NCBI GenBank assembly: GCA_964443875.1
Contig: CAYUET010000018.1
Span: 1-52,998 of the forward strand
Reading direction: 5' to 3'
Origin: CAYUET01 sp964443875
Lineage (GTDB): Bacteria; Auribacterota; JAFGBW01
Length of the DNA stretch: 52,998 nucleotides
The notes below the pieces were generated by a model. The model ran no database searches and was not told the DNA's origin. It saw only the letters and a program-made list of their open reading frames with translations. The position numbers and the translations under genes are program-made. Below, piece after piece: positions 39,106 to 47,415 of the stretch (position 1 is the first letter of the stretch; every line of letters starts with the position of its first letter).

Positions 39106-40947
39106 ATGCACCTACTTCTCTATTTTTTCACAACTCTTTTTCTTGCCCTCCTTCTTTCGGGCACCGGTAAGATCCTTTGCCGCTTCTGCCCTCCGCTTTC
39201 AGACTATTCTCCGGGACTTCAGCTCTGCATTCATTTCACCCTGGGCTGTCTTTTCTGGACAGCTTATCTTTTTACATTGGCAGCCTTGAAATTTCTTACC
39301 CCCTGGACAATCCTGATTCCTGCGGGAATAACCGGCATTTATTCACTTTTCCGGATAAAAGAATTTCTTCCAGCCCTCTCTGGTTTTCCTTCCGGGAATT
39401 CCGAACGCTTTTCTTTACTTACCCTTGCCGTTCTTCTCCTGAGCCTTTTCATTCTCAGCCTCAGCCTTGATCTTTACAGGGATGAACTCACCTACCACTT
39501 AACCCTTCCCTCTCTTTACCTCCAGAATCAGGGGTTTATGAACATGCCTTATTTTATTTACTCCCTCATGCCCCATAACCTTGATCTTCTCTTTTGTCTG
39601 CCCATGAGCCTTGACAATCCTCTTCTCGCAAGGACAACCCACGGAATCTTCGGGCTCTTCATCCTCTTTTTACTGACAACCCTTCTGTCTCATAAAAACA
39701 AAAAAGAATACGGGCTGATTGCCGCCCTGTTTTTCCTTATGAATCCGGTTGTCCTGACTGAAATGCACCTGGCCTATACGGATCTTGCTTTAAGTTTTTT
39801 CATCCTCATGGCCTACAGCATTCTTTCCTGCCGCAATTGTGAAAAAAAATCTGTTTTCCCCTATCTTCTCTGCGGAATCTCTCTGGGGCTGGCTTGCGGA
39901 GTCAAATATACAGGAATGACCTTGACTCTTGCCTTTCTTGTCTCCTTCTGGATTTTGGAATTTGAAGATTCTCACTCCATTAAATCCACATTTCGAAAAA
40001 CCCTGCTTATCACGCTCCCCTGCCTCCTGGTTTTTCTGCCCTGGCTGATTAAAAACACATGGACCACCGGGAATCCCCTTTATCCCTTTTTCTATTCTCT
40101 TTTTGGCGGGCATAACTGGAACTCCGAACTTGCCGGTCAGCTTGAAAACTGGCAGCAGGGGATCGGTGTGCCTCTGACTTTCAAAAATATTCTCTTACTG
40201 CCTTTTACAGTTATTCTCAAAGGCGGCGAGGGTTACGTTCATTTTGACGGGAAACTGAACCCTTTATGGATCCTTGTTCTTCCTTTTCTTTTCTGTTTTA
40301 TTTCTAAATCAAAAACCGTCCGAAACAGCCTTCTTTTTTCCTTTGTTTATTTTTATACCTGGAGTTTTACTTCTCAGCAGATGAGGTTTCTGATCCCCCT
40401 TCTTCCCCTTTTATCCCTTTCAGCAGCCCTGTCCTCAGGTTTTCTCCTTGAAAGCATCTCCAATCCAGGCATTAAAAAAAGATTGAAGATTTTTTTATTT
40501 CTGGGACTGTCTGCCTATGTTCTTGCCTCTTCTCTACCTCTCCTTCAAACCGCAGGAAGAAATTTTCCGCACATCCTGATAAAATCAGATTTTTCTTCTC
40601 TTACCCCTCCCCCCATTCATCAATACATCAACAATCACACCCCCCTGAACTCCAGAATCCTTTTTTTAAACAATAACCAGACCTTTTACTGTCAGCGGGA
40701 ATGGCTGGCAGACAGTTTTTTTGAAGCCTCGCAAATAAATGATCTCTTCAAACAGACCGGCAATGAAGCAGGGCTTGTAAAGCTTTTAAACTCCCTGAAA
40801 ATTACACATATCCTGATCCGGAATGTGGATTGGGGAATTTCCTACCCTGAACATTTGAAAAACTTTTTAAAAAACAACCAGCGCTGCACGATTGTTTATG
40901 AATGGGAATTATTCTCATTAATTCAGATTAAACCGTCTATTCAGTAG
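39106..40947 (+). CDS. Polytopic membrane glycosyltransferase (GT-C/ArnT-PMT-like)
   Basis: 613 residues with about 11-12 membrane helices. The first large periplasmic loop has DLYRDELTYHLTLPSLYLQNQGF, with acidic residues (RDE) where GT-C enzymes bind the metal and lipid-linked sugar, followed by MPHNLDLLF and ALFFLMNPVVLTEMHLAYTDLALSFF. The last ~120 residues form a soluble periplasmic domain (IHQYINNHTPLNSRILFLNNNQTFYC). GT-C enzymes use polyprenyl-phosphate sugars to glycosylate proteins or lipids outside the inner membrane. No Shine-Dalgarno; it lies 12 nt behind the deaminase gene and may be coupled. Confidence 0.8.
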   Translation: MHLLLYFFTTLFLALLLSGTGKILCRFCPPLSDYSPGLQLCIHFTLGCLFWTAYLFTLAALKFLTPWTILIPAGITGIYSLFRIKEFLPALSGFPSGNSERFSLLTLAVLLLSLFILSLSLDLYRDELTYHLTLPSLYLQNQGFMNMPYFIYSLMPHNLDLLFCLPMSLDNPLLARTTHGIFGLFILFLLTTLLSHKNKKEYGLIAALFFLMNPVVLTEMHLAYTDLALSFFILMAYSILSCRNCEKKSVFPYLLCGISLGLACGVKYTGMTLTLAFLVSFWILEFEDSHSIKSTFRKTLLITLPCLLVFLPWLIKNTWTTGNPLYPFFYSLFGGHNWNSELAGQLENWQQGIGVPLTFKNILLLPFTVILKGGEGYVHFDGKLNPLWILVLPFLFCFISKSKTVRNSLLFSFVYFYTWSFTSQQMRFLIPLLPLLSLSAALSSGFLLESISNPGIKKRLKIFLFLGLSAYVLASSLPLLQTAGRNFPHILIKSDFSSLTPPPIHQYINNHTPLNSRILFLNNNQTFYCQREWLADSFFEASQINDLFKQTGNEAGLVKLLNSLKITHILIRNVDWGISYPEHLKNFLKNNQRCTIVYEWELFSLIQIKPSIQ

Positions 40948-41044
40948 TGTTTATACCTGCCTTTTATTTTTCAATTGATTCTGTTGATCCTGACTGAAAA
41001 AATATCTTTTTTGAGTAATTCAATATCCTTCCAGAACGGTGAAG

Positions 41045-41096
41045 CAATATTCAGCAGAACTGAAGAAATTCACAATTCCGCATTGAATGAATATTG
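41045..41096. promoter_or_regulatory. Inverted repeat overlapping the T2SS promoter
   Basis: CAATATTCA (41045-41053) and TGAATATTG (41088-41096) are a perfect 9-bp inverted repeat separated by 34 nt. The right arm overlaps the end of the -35 box and the spacer of the T2SS promoter, so binding here could control the operon. Confidence 0.35.
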
Positions 41097-41111
41097 TTTT
41101 ATTGCTATATC
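41083..41111 (+). promoter_or_regulatory. Promoter of the type II secretion operon
   Basis: TTGAAT (41083-41088), 17-nt spacer, TATATC (41106-41111); predicted start near 41118, leaving a ~27-nt leader to the TTG start codon at 41145. Confidence 0.55.
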
Positions 41112-41144
41112 ATACTGATCAATAATTTGTAATGGGAAAGCAAG

Positions 41145-42437
41145 TTGAAAACTTATCATTTTATCGAATATCAAGCCTCACAGTTTGAATATCAAAGCTT
41201 TAATGCAAATACCCTTTTGAGCTGTCCTTCCAGGACTATTCTGTCTGAAAATATGGATTCTTTTTTATCTGAAATGAAACTTGGTCTTCATGATGAACTG
41301 ATCCTGGTTCTTCCACGCTCTGTTTTTATTGAAAAAAAACTGACACTTCCCTTTGGAACAGAAAATGAAATCATCCAGATGACTCAGATGCAGGTTTTAA
41401 AAATGCTTCCGTTTTCAGAAAATGAAATTCTGGCCTACCCCTTTAAAATTGAAAAAAAGGAGGATGGCTTCTGTTCTGTCCTGGTTTATGTGCTTCTTAA
41501 AAATTCCCTTCAGGAGCTTTTACCCCCTTTTATTTCAAGTCGAAAACTGCCTCACCGGATTATTCCCTCCCATTTGCGGACACCGTTTTACACGCATAGG
41601 GAAACAGATTCAGAGTCCCGGCCCCTGTTTTACGTACTCTGCAAAAAGGATGTCTTTGAGCTCAGCATCTGCAATCCGGACGGGCAATTCATCTTTTCCA
41701 GAGCCATTCAATGGACAGGCCTGGACGAATCGCCCCCCTTTGAGGAACTGAGGCAGTCCCTGACTTATGCCGGTGAAAAATATGCCCTTACCCCGGATTA
41801 TAAATGTCGTATTGTCACCATGCCCCCCCTTCCTCCGGCTTGGAACCGAGAAATGGCGGAGATGCCGCAGGCTGAGATTAAGAGTCTTACCCCGGAGGAG
41901 TCGGTTAAGATCATGGCCGGGAATCTCAAATCCATTTCCTTTCCCCTGGATTCGGTTGTTCATAAAAATAAAAAAAGGATACGGTTAACTTATGTGCTGC
42001 GTGCCCTGTTTATCCTTTTCATCGCTCTGGCCGGAATAGGGGGGTATATGTTTATGACGGAAAACAGACTTCAGAATGAGCTCTCTTCTGTTAAATCCAG
42101 GCTTCAGAAAACCCGTATTCAGGCGGAAGAGGCCCTGAGCCTTAAAAAGCAGATAGACCTTATCGCTTCCCACACCCGGGGAAACATCCTTGCTTTAAAA
42201 ATCATCTCCGAATTGTATGATCTCATCCCCGGCTATATCCACCTCACCATGCTCCAGATCAAAAGTTCCGCCCAAATCATTCTGAAGGGGGTAACCAGGC
42301 AGGGAATGATTGAAATCATGGAGAAAATTGAAAATTCTCCGCTTTTTGAAAATGCCTCTCTCTTATATCAGAATAAATTAAACAGTGAAGAAGGAATGGA
42401 GTTTCATATTTCCGCAGGAATTGAGGAGATGGCATGA
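41145..42437 (+). CDS. gspL: T2SS inner-membrane protein GspL (PilM/PilN-like)
   Basis: 430 residues from a TTG start after GGGAAAG. An N-terminal cytoplasmic actin-like (PilM/GspL) part of about 250 residues (ELILVLPRSVFIEKKLTLPFGTENEIIQMTQMQVLKMLPFSENEI), one membrane helix (about 283-303), and a coiled-coil plus ferredoxin-like periplasmic part as in PilN/GspL. GspL anchors the ATPase GspE to the inner-membrane platform and pairs with GspM, encoded next with a 4-bp overlap. Sequence is divergent; the call depends on architecture and operon position. Confidence 0.8.
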   Translation: MKTYHFIEYQASQFEYQSFNANTLLSCPSRTILSENMDSFLSEMKLGLHDELILVLPRSVFIEKKLTLPFGTENEIIQMTQMQVLKMLPFSENEILAYPFKIEKKEDGFCSVLVYVLLKNSLQELLPPFISSRKLPHRIIPSHLRTPFYTHRETDSESRPLFYVLCKKDVFELSICNPDGQFIFSRAIQWTGLDESPPFEELRQSLTYAGEKYALTPDYKCRIVTMPPLPPAWNREMAEMPQAEIKSLTPEESVKIMAGNLKSISFPLDSVVHKNKKRIRLTYVLRALFILFIALAGIGGYMFMTENRLQNELSSVKSRLQKTRIQAEEALSLKKQIDLIASHTRGNILALKIISELYDLIPGYIHLTMLQIKSSAQIILKGVTRQGMIEIMEKIENSPLFENASLLYQNKLNSEEGMEFHISAGIEEMA

Positions 42438-42991
42438 TTCCCCTTCTTTCCAGACGAGAAACCTTTCTGCTGCACCTTACGCTCTTTGTCATTGCGGGGT
42501 GGGCTTTCTACACCTGCCTCCTCATGCCCTATAAAACAAGAATCAGCGCCCTTAAAACAGAGATTACCCTTGAGACCGGAAAACTGATTCAATATCAGAA
42601 TGCGCTTTCCCAGAAAGCCTCCCTTCAGAAACAATTGGGACTCCTGGGGAACATTCCCCCTTCATCCTTTTCCGATGAGGTTGATAATGCCCTTCTTCTG
42701 AAATCCATAGAGGGGCTGCATCAAAACCACAAAGATATTCAGATTTCTTCGATCAACCCCATGGCTTCTGAAAAGATAGACTCCTTTAAAAGACTTGCAC
42801 TCAAGGTGGAGATGAAGGCGACCATGGGCTCCCTGGTAAAATTTATTCATGATTTAAACACTTCCAATGAAAAGCTTTGCTTGACGAGTCTGCGTCTTTT
42901 ACCGGATAATGACGCCCGTGAAAGGTTAAACGCCTCACTGATCATTACTCAGTTATTGTCTTCAAAAAGTACAAAAGGAACAAATCCATAA
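42434..42991 (+). CDS. gspM: T2SS inner-membrane protein GspM/PilO-like
   Basis: 185 residues. A short cytoplasmic stretch, one membrane helix (LHLTLFVIAGWAFYTCLLMPY), a coiled coil (KTEITLETGKLIQYQNALSQKASLQKQLGLL) and a small ferredoxin-like periplasmic domain, the layout of GspM/PilO. It forms the inner-membrane assembly platform with GspL. Overlaps gspL by 4 bp and shares one base with gspG (TAATG). Confidence 0.8.
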   Translation: MIPLLSRRETFLLHLTLFVIAGWAFYTCLLMPYKTRISALKTEITLETGKLIQYQNALSQKASLQKQLGLLGNIPPSSFSDEVDNALLLKSIEGLHQNHKDIQISSINPMASEKIDSFKRLALKVEMKATMGSLVKFIHDLNTSNEKLCLTSLRLLPDNDARERLNASLIITQLLSSKSTKGTNP

Positions 42992-43422
42992 TGAATAAAA
43001 AAGGCTTTACTCTTATAGAGATTATGCTGGTCGTGATCATCATCGGTATCCTGGCCTCTTTAATCATGCCCAATTTCACCGGAAAAGCAACACAGGCCAA
43101 AATTGCTTCAGCCAAAGCGGACATCAACGGCACTCTTTCAACCGTATTGGACATGTATGAGCTGGATTCAGGTTTTTTCCCTTCCACAGAACAGGGGATT
43201 CAAGCGCTGCTTGAAAAGCCGGAATCACAACCCGAGCCTAAAAACTGGAAGGGCCCCTATTTAAAAAAGAAACAGGGAATTAAAGACCCCTGGGGAAATG
43301 ATTATATTTATGAATCCCCGGGAAAAAACAATAAAGACTATGATCTCTCTTCAGCCGGCCCGGACGGTGTGACAGGAAATGATGATGATATTACAAACTG
43401 GGATTCAGAAAAAACCGAATAA
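42991..43422 (+). CDS. gspG: T2SS major pseudopilin GspG
   Basis: 143 residues. Leader MNKKG/FTLIEIMLVVIIIGILASLI with Glu+5, then the typical GspG core (AKIASAKADINGTLSTVLDMYELDSGFFPSTEQGIQALL), WKGPYLKK and DPWGNDYIY, and the calcium-binding loop near the end (SAGPDGVTGNDDDITNW). GspG polymerises into the pseudopilus that pushes substrates through the secretin. The gspA-type gene begins inside its last 44 bases in another frame. Confidence 0.95.
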   Translation: MNKKGFTLIEIMLVVIIIGILASLIMPNFTGKATQAKIASAKADINGTLSTVLDMYELDSGFFPSTEQGIQALLEKPESQPEPKNWKGPYLKKKQGIKDPWGNDYIYESPGKNNKDYDLSSAGPDGVTGNDDDITNWDSEKTE

Positions 43423-44239
43423 GCCGCTGCATTATTTCAACAGGCTGGGACTTGCACGGGATCCGTTTACAACTTCACCGGATCCGTGTTATTTCTATCC
43501 TGCGACCCAATACGCCTCCTGTCTTACGCATCTTGAAATTTCCCTGCGCCTTAAACGGGGGGCCTGCGTGGTTTTCGGGGAAATCGGCACCGGAAAAACA
43601 ACACTCTGCCGTTCCCTTATCCAGCGTCTTGAAAATGAACCGAAAATTGAAATCCGGCTTTTATTGAATCCCCCTGCTGAACCAGAAAATCAGTTTCTGG
43701 CCCAGCTTGCCCGTCTTTTTTCACTTTCCTGCAGTGAAAATAATGCCTCTTCATGCCTTAAGGACTACCTTTTCAACAGAACCATTGAAGAGCATAAAAC
43801 CGTTGTCCTTGTGATCGATGAAGCCCAGAAAATGAGTCTGGAAGCCATAGAGGCCCTGCGAACGCTTTTGAATTATGAAACCAATGAATTTAAAATGCTT
43901 CAGCTGATTCTGTTCGGTCAGCTTGAACTGAAAGATAAAATACGGCAGATGCCTAATTTTCAGGACAGGATCAATTACAGGACAAAGCTTAACCCTCTGA
44001 CGGTTGAGGAATGCCGGGAACTGATCTGTTTCAGGCTCCGTAAGGCGGGATTTCGCGGAAAAAACATGCCCTTCAAGGAAAGTTCCTACAAGTCCATTTA
44101 CGATATCACAAAGGGATATCCCCGAAAGGTTTGTCTTTTGACCCATCGCATTCTGATGGAAATGATCATGCAGAATAAACGTGAAGCCGATGAGGAATTT
44201 ATTCTTCAGACAATCAACGGATACTGCTCATGGGAATAA
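43379..44239 (+). CDS. gspA: ExeA/GspA-type AAA ATPase
   Basis: 286 residues. LGLARDPFTTSPDPCYFYP is the usual ExeA opening; Walker A GEIGTGKTT (67-75), Walker B VVLVIDEAQ (142-150, Asp147-Glu148), then LRTLLNYETNEFKMLQLILFGQLEL and the sensor region YPRKVCLLTHR. In Aeromonas, ExeAB helps insert the secretin through peptidoglycan; this protein lacks the C-terminal peptidoglycan-binding part. The ATG at 43379 (AGGAA upstream) lies within gspG, overlapping it by 44 bp; no later start codon suits the family. Overlaps the gspC-like gene by 10 bp. Confidence 0.88.
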   Translation: MMMILQTGIQKKPNKPLHYFNRLGLARDPFTTSPDPCYFYPATQYASCLTHLEISLRLKRGACVVFGEIGTGKTTLCRSLIQRLENEPKIEIRLLLNPPAEPENQFLAQLARLFSLSCSENNASSCLKDYLFNRTIEEHKTVVLVIDEAQKMSLEAIEALRTLLNYETNEFKMLQLILFGQLELKDKIRQMPNFQDRINYRTKLNPLTVEECRELICFRLRKAGFRGKNMPFKESSYKSIYDITKGYPRKVCLLTHRILMEMIMQNKREADEEFILQTINGYCSWE

Positions 44240-44793
44240 AAAAAATCACTCCTGAGGAAAGACTTCTCAACCTGATTAAAAAAAGCGGCGCTCATCCGGA
44301 AGAGATGCCTTCAATGCCTTTGCCCGTATCCCGGGTTTCTGAAACAGAGGTGGCCCCTCCCTCAGCGCAAGCCCGTAAAAAATACCTCTGTTTTTTATCG
44401 GTCTTCTTTTTTATTCTTTTTTCAGGGATTCTTTTCCGGGCTTTTCAGAATAATTTATTTCCCTTAGGTTATTTGATTCGCGAAAAAGCTGAAGCCCCTG
44501 CTGCAAAGACTGCCCCGCCGGCAGATTCAGAGTCTCTGATCCCCCCCCCTCAATCCGGAGCTCCTGTTTTCACCCAAAAGCCGGCACTTGAAAAAATAGC
44601 GCCTCCTTCCGGGTACGCCTTAACAGGGGTGATCATCGGAGAGTCTCTTTCTGCAATGATCCGCAACACGGAAACAAACGAAAATCTGACGCTTGAACCT
44701 GGGGATTCCCTGCTTCATTATACGCTGACCCGTATTGAAAAGGGGAAGGTAACGTTTGAGGATTCCAGAAACACTTTTACCCTGACGTTGTAA
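44230..44793 (+). CDS. gspC: GspC-like T2SS protein (first of two)
   Basis: 187 residues: a cytoplasmic N-terminus (ITPEERLLNLIKKSG), one membrane helix (about 50-70), a Pro/Ala-rich linker and an HR-type domain (YALTGVIIGESLSAMIRN...LEPGDSLLHYTLTRIEKGKVTFE). GspC links the inner-membrane platform to the secretin GspD through the HR domain. No PDZ domain is present, unlike classical GspC. The next gene has the same layout, so this organism has two tandem GspC-type proteins. Confidence 0.72.
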   Translation: MGIKKITPEERLLNLIKKSGAHPEEMPSMPLPVSRVSETEVAPPSAQARKKYLCFLSVFFFILFSGILFRAFQNNLFPLGYLIREKAEAPAAKTAPPADSESLIPPPQSGAPVFTQKPALEKIAPPSGYALTGVIIGESLSAMIRNTETNENLTLEPGDSLLHYTLTRIEKGKVTFEDSRNTFTLTL

Positions 44794-44794
44794 A

Positions 44795-45355
44795 ATGGAC
44801 AAAACAAAAGAGCCTGAAAAAAAAGAATGGGAACAGATCATGAGCGAATCCTTCTATCCGCTGAAACTGAAGGACATCGTTGATCCCCTGACCTACACCC
44901 CCGGTCAGAAAAGTGTTTTTTTTCTTGTTTTATTCCTGAGCGCCGCCCTGATCCTGACCGGAAATAAAATGGCATTTCTGACCTCTTCGGAAAAAGAAAT
45001 TGTAAAAAAGACAACCCGGACTCCGTCGGTTCTTAAAACAGAAGATTCCTTTGACAGGGAGTCTCTTCTTAAGAAAGTCAGTTCAAAGATCATCTTCAGG
45101 GTGATCAAAAAGATTCCCCCTCCTGCGGTGAAAAAATTTATCCCCAGGGGACCAACCCTTCAGGATAAAATAAACGGTTTTATTTTACTCGGAGTAATGA
45201 TAGAAGACCCCATGCAGGCCATGGTGGAATCCCGGGCGACACATGAAACCTTTTGCGTAAAAGCCGGAGACATGATAACAGATATAAAAGTCGTATCCGT
45301 TGAAAACGGAAAGGTGACCCTGAGCTACAATGATGAAACGGGAGTATTGCGCTGA
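44795..45355 (+). CDS. GspC-like T2SS protein (second of two)
   Basis: 186 residues beginning 1 nt after the first gspC-like gene. One membrane helix (about 40-57), linker, and an HR-type domain at the end (INGFILLGVMIEDPMQAMVESR...VKAGDMITDIKVVSVENGKVTLSYND). Low identity to its neighbour but same architecture, so it looks like an old duplication with specialised roles, or a GspC/PilP pair. It shares its last base with gspD. Confidence 0.68.
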   Translation: MDKTKEPEKKEWEQIMSESFYPLKLKDIVDPLTYTPGQKSVFFLVLFLSAALILTGNKMAFLTSSEKEIVKKTTRTPSVLKTEDSFDRESLLKKVSSKIIFRVIKKIPPPAVKKFIPRGPTLQDKINGFILLGVMIEDPMQAMVESRATHETFCVKAGDMITDIKVVSVENGKVTLSYNDETGVLR

Positions 45356-47415
45356 TGAAAAAAACAATTTTCGGGATGATCATGATCTTTGGGCTGGGGG
45401 TGTCCGGTTTTGCACAACAGGTGACTCCGCCCCCGCCGGTTTCTTCAAAATCAGAACCTCTCATCAAGGAAAAAGGGGATATCATTTCCCTGGAGTTTAA
45501 AGAAATCGACATTGTGGAAGTGATTAAAATTCTTTCCAGAAAAGCAAAGATGAATGTGGTTGTCACCCCCGGGGTAAAAGGGCGGATTACCCTTTTTCTG
45601 AACGAGGTCAGGACAGAGGACGCCTTATACACGGTGCTGGAGGCCGCAGATCTGGCCTACACGGAAAAAGCGGGAATTCTCCAGATTATTCCCAACAAGG
45701 AATACGAAGCCTCTTACGGTCATGATTTCTACAATTATAAAAAACTGGTTTCTTTTCCGATCCGGTATGCACCGGCTTCAGACATCGCGGCGTCCATCAA
45801 TAAAGTGCTTCCTAAAACCAAAATCGTCGTGGATGAAAGAACCAATCTGCTTCTGGTTCAGGACTCCCCGTCAGGACTGGAAGAAGTAAAAAATGCAATC
45901 CGGGAAATGGACAGGGAACTTATTACCCAAACTTACACCTATTCCTTTCTTACCCCGAAACAGGCTGAAGAACTTGTCAAAATCCTTTTAAGCAAAAGGG
46001 GATCCCTCTATGTCAACCCGCAGATCAAACAGGTGGTCATCCGGGATTATCCTGAAAATGCCCGGAATCTTCTGACTTTGCTTAAAGCCAATGACGTTAC
46101 CCCAAAGACCGTCAGTAAATCCTATGAGCTGGATTATGCCAAATTTGACACTCTTGAAGCCAAGCTGAAAACCCTTCTGACCCCGGACATCGGTCAGATC
46201 CTTTCGGATGAAAGAACCAATAAAATTCTGATCACAGACCTGGAATCCAATTTTGAAAAAATTGATAACCTGGTAAGTGAATATGATTCCAAGGACAAGC
46301 AGGTGCTGATCGAGGCTAAAATTGTTCAGGTTCTGCTGAACGACAGGTTTCAGTTCGGGATCAACTGGCAGTCTGTGATCGAGCAGCTTAACAATACGAA
46401 TCTGGGGCTGAACCTTTCTTCCGCCTATGAACTTGTGAGCGGAAAAGATCTGGTCAGTGAATCCGGTTTTTCAAAAAATGCCTACAACATCGGCAGTATT
46501 GCTGCAAAAACCCTTTCCCCGACGGATACGCGGACAACGACCACCACAACCAACATAGATCAATACGGGAAAGGCGTCACAACGACCAATATTGTGCGCA
46601 CCCTTACGGAAAGCAATGCAACGGAAACAACCGATGATGATAGCACGGCTACGGTCGTTTCTCCCTTCAATCAGAAAATTTCCGGCGCAAGCGGAGGGGG
46701 CACCCGCATCGTTGCGACGGGCTCCATTAACGGGCACCAGTTTGAAGGGGTTCTGAATGCGCTTAAAACCGTCGGGAAAACGAAGGTTCTTTCCAGCCCG
46801 AGGGTGATTACCTTAAGCCAGAAGGAGGCCAAGGTCGAAGTGGCCACCAAGGAAGCGTACGTCACCTCCACCTCTCTGACGACGAGCTCCGGGCCCACTT
46901 CGACTTCTGAAAATATTACTTTTATCGATGTGGGAATCAGTCTTTCCGTCACGCCGATCGTCAATAAAAATGATTACATTACCATGAAGGTCAAGCCTTC
47001 CATATCCTCTGTTACCTCCTATGCCAAGACGGCGACCGGAAACAGCATCCCCATTGTTTCCTCTCAGAGCATAGAGTCTGTGATCCAGGTTAAGGACGGA
47101 ACCAGCATTGTTCTCGGGGGGCTGCGTGAAAGTTCAAGTGATAAGGCGGTAAGCAAGCTGCCGATCCTGGGGTCCATTCCCATCCTCGGATATCTGTTTA
47201 AAAAAATTGATAATCAGATCAAAAATTCCGAATTGATCATGTTTTTGACACCGCATCTGATTTCCGGGGATAAAAGTTTTTATGAGGAATCGGAAAAAGT
47301 CAATATTGATGAGGGAAGTCAGGAATATCTGAAGGAAGAAAAAATCCTGCCGGGTGAAACAAAAAAACAATCCAAAATTAAGAATTTTTTTAAGAAAATT
47401 TTCAGTGCTGACTAA
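45355..47415 (+). CDS. gspD: T2SS secretin GspD
   Basis: 686 residues. Signal peptide MKKTIFGMIMIFGLGVSGFAQ; N0 domain (ISLEFKEIDIVEVIKILSRKAKMNVVVTPGVKG), then N1-N3 repeats (SFPIRYAPASDIAASINKVLPKTKIVVDERTNLLLVQD), and the C-terminal beta-barrel secretin domain with the VxxRxxP-like gate region and GGLRESSSDKAVSKLPILGSIPILGYLF near the end. A Thr/Ser-rich insert (TTTTTNIDQYGKG...TESNATETTDDDS, about 396-430) lies in the barrel. It forms the outer-membrane channel. Confidence 0.96.
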   Translation: MKKTIFGMIMIFGLGVSGFAQQVTPPPPVSSKSEPLIKEKGDIISLEFKEIDIVEVIKILSRKAKMNVVVTPGVKGRITLFLNEVRTEDALYTVLEAADLAYTEKAGILQIIPNKEYEASYGHDFYNYKKLVSFPIRYAPASDIAASINKVLPKTKIVVDERTNLLLVQDSPSGLEEVKNAIREMDRELITQTYTYSFLTPKQAEELVKILLSKRGSLYVNPQIKQVVIRDYPENARNLLTLLKANDVTPKTVSKSYELDYAKFDTLEAKLKTLLTPDIGQILSDERTNKILITDLESNFEKIDNLVSEYDSKDKQVLIEAKIVQVLLNDRFQFGINWQSVIEQLNNTNLGLNLSSAYELVSGKDLVSESGFSKNAYNIGSIAAKTLSPTDTRTTTTTTNIDQYGKGVTTTNIVRTLTESNATETTDDDSTATVVSPFNQKISGASGGGTRIVATGSINGHQFEGVLNALKTVGKTKVLSSPRVITLSQKEAKVEVATKEAYVTSTSLTTSSGPTSTSENITFIDVGISLSVTPIVNKNDYITMKVKPSISSVTSYAKTATGNSIPIVSSQSIESVIQVKDGTSIVLGGLRESSSDKAVSKLPILGSIPILGYLFKKIDNQIKNSELIMFLTPHLISGDKSFYEESEKVNIDEGSQEYLKEEKILPGETKKQSKIKNFFKKIFSAD

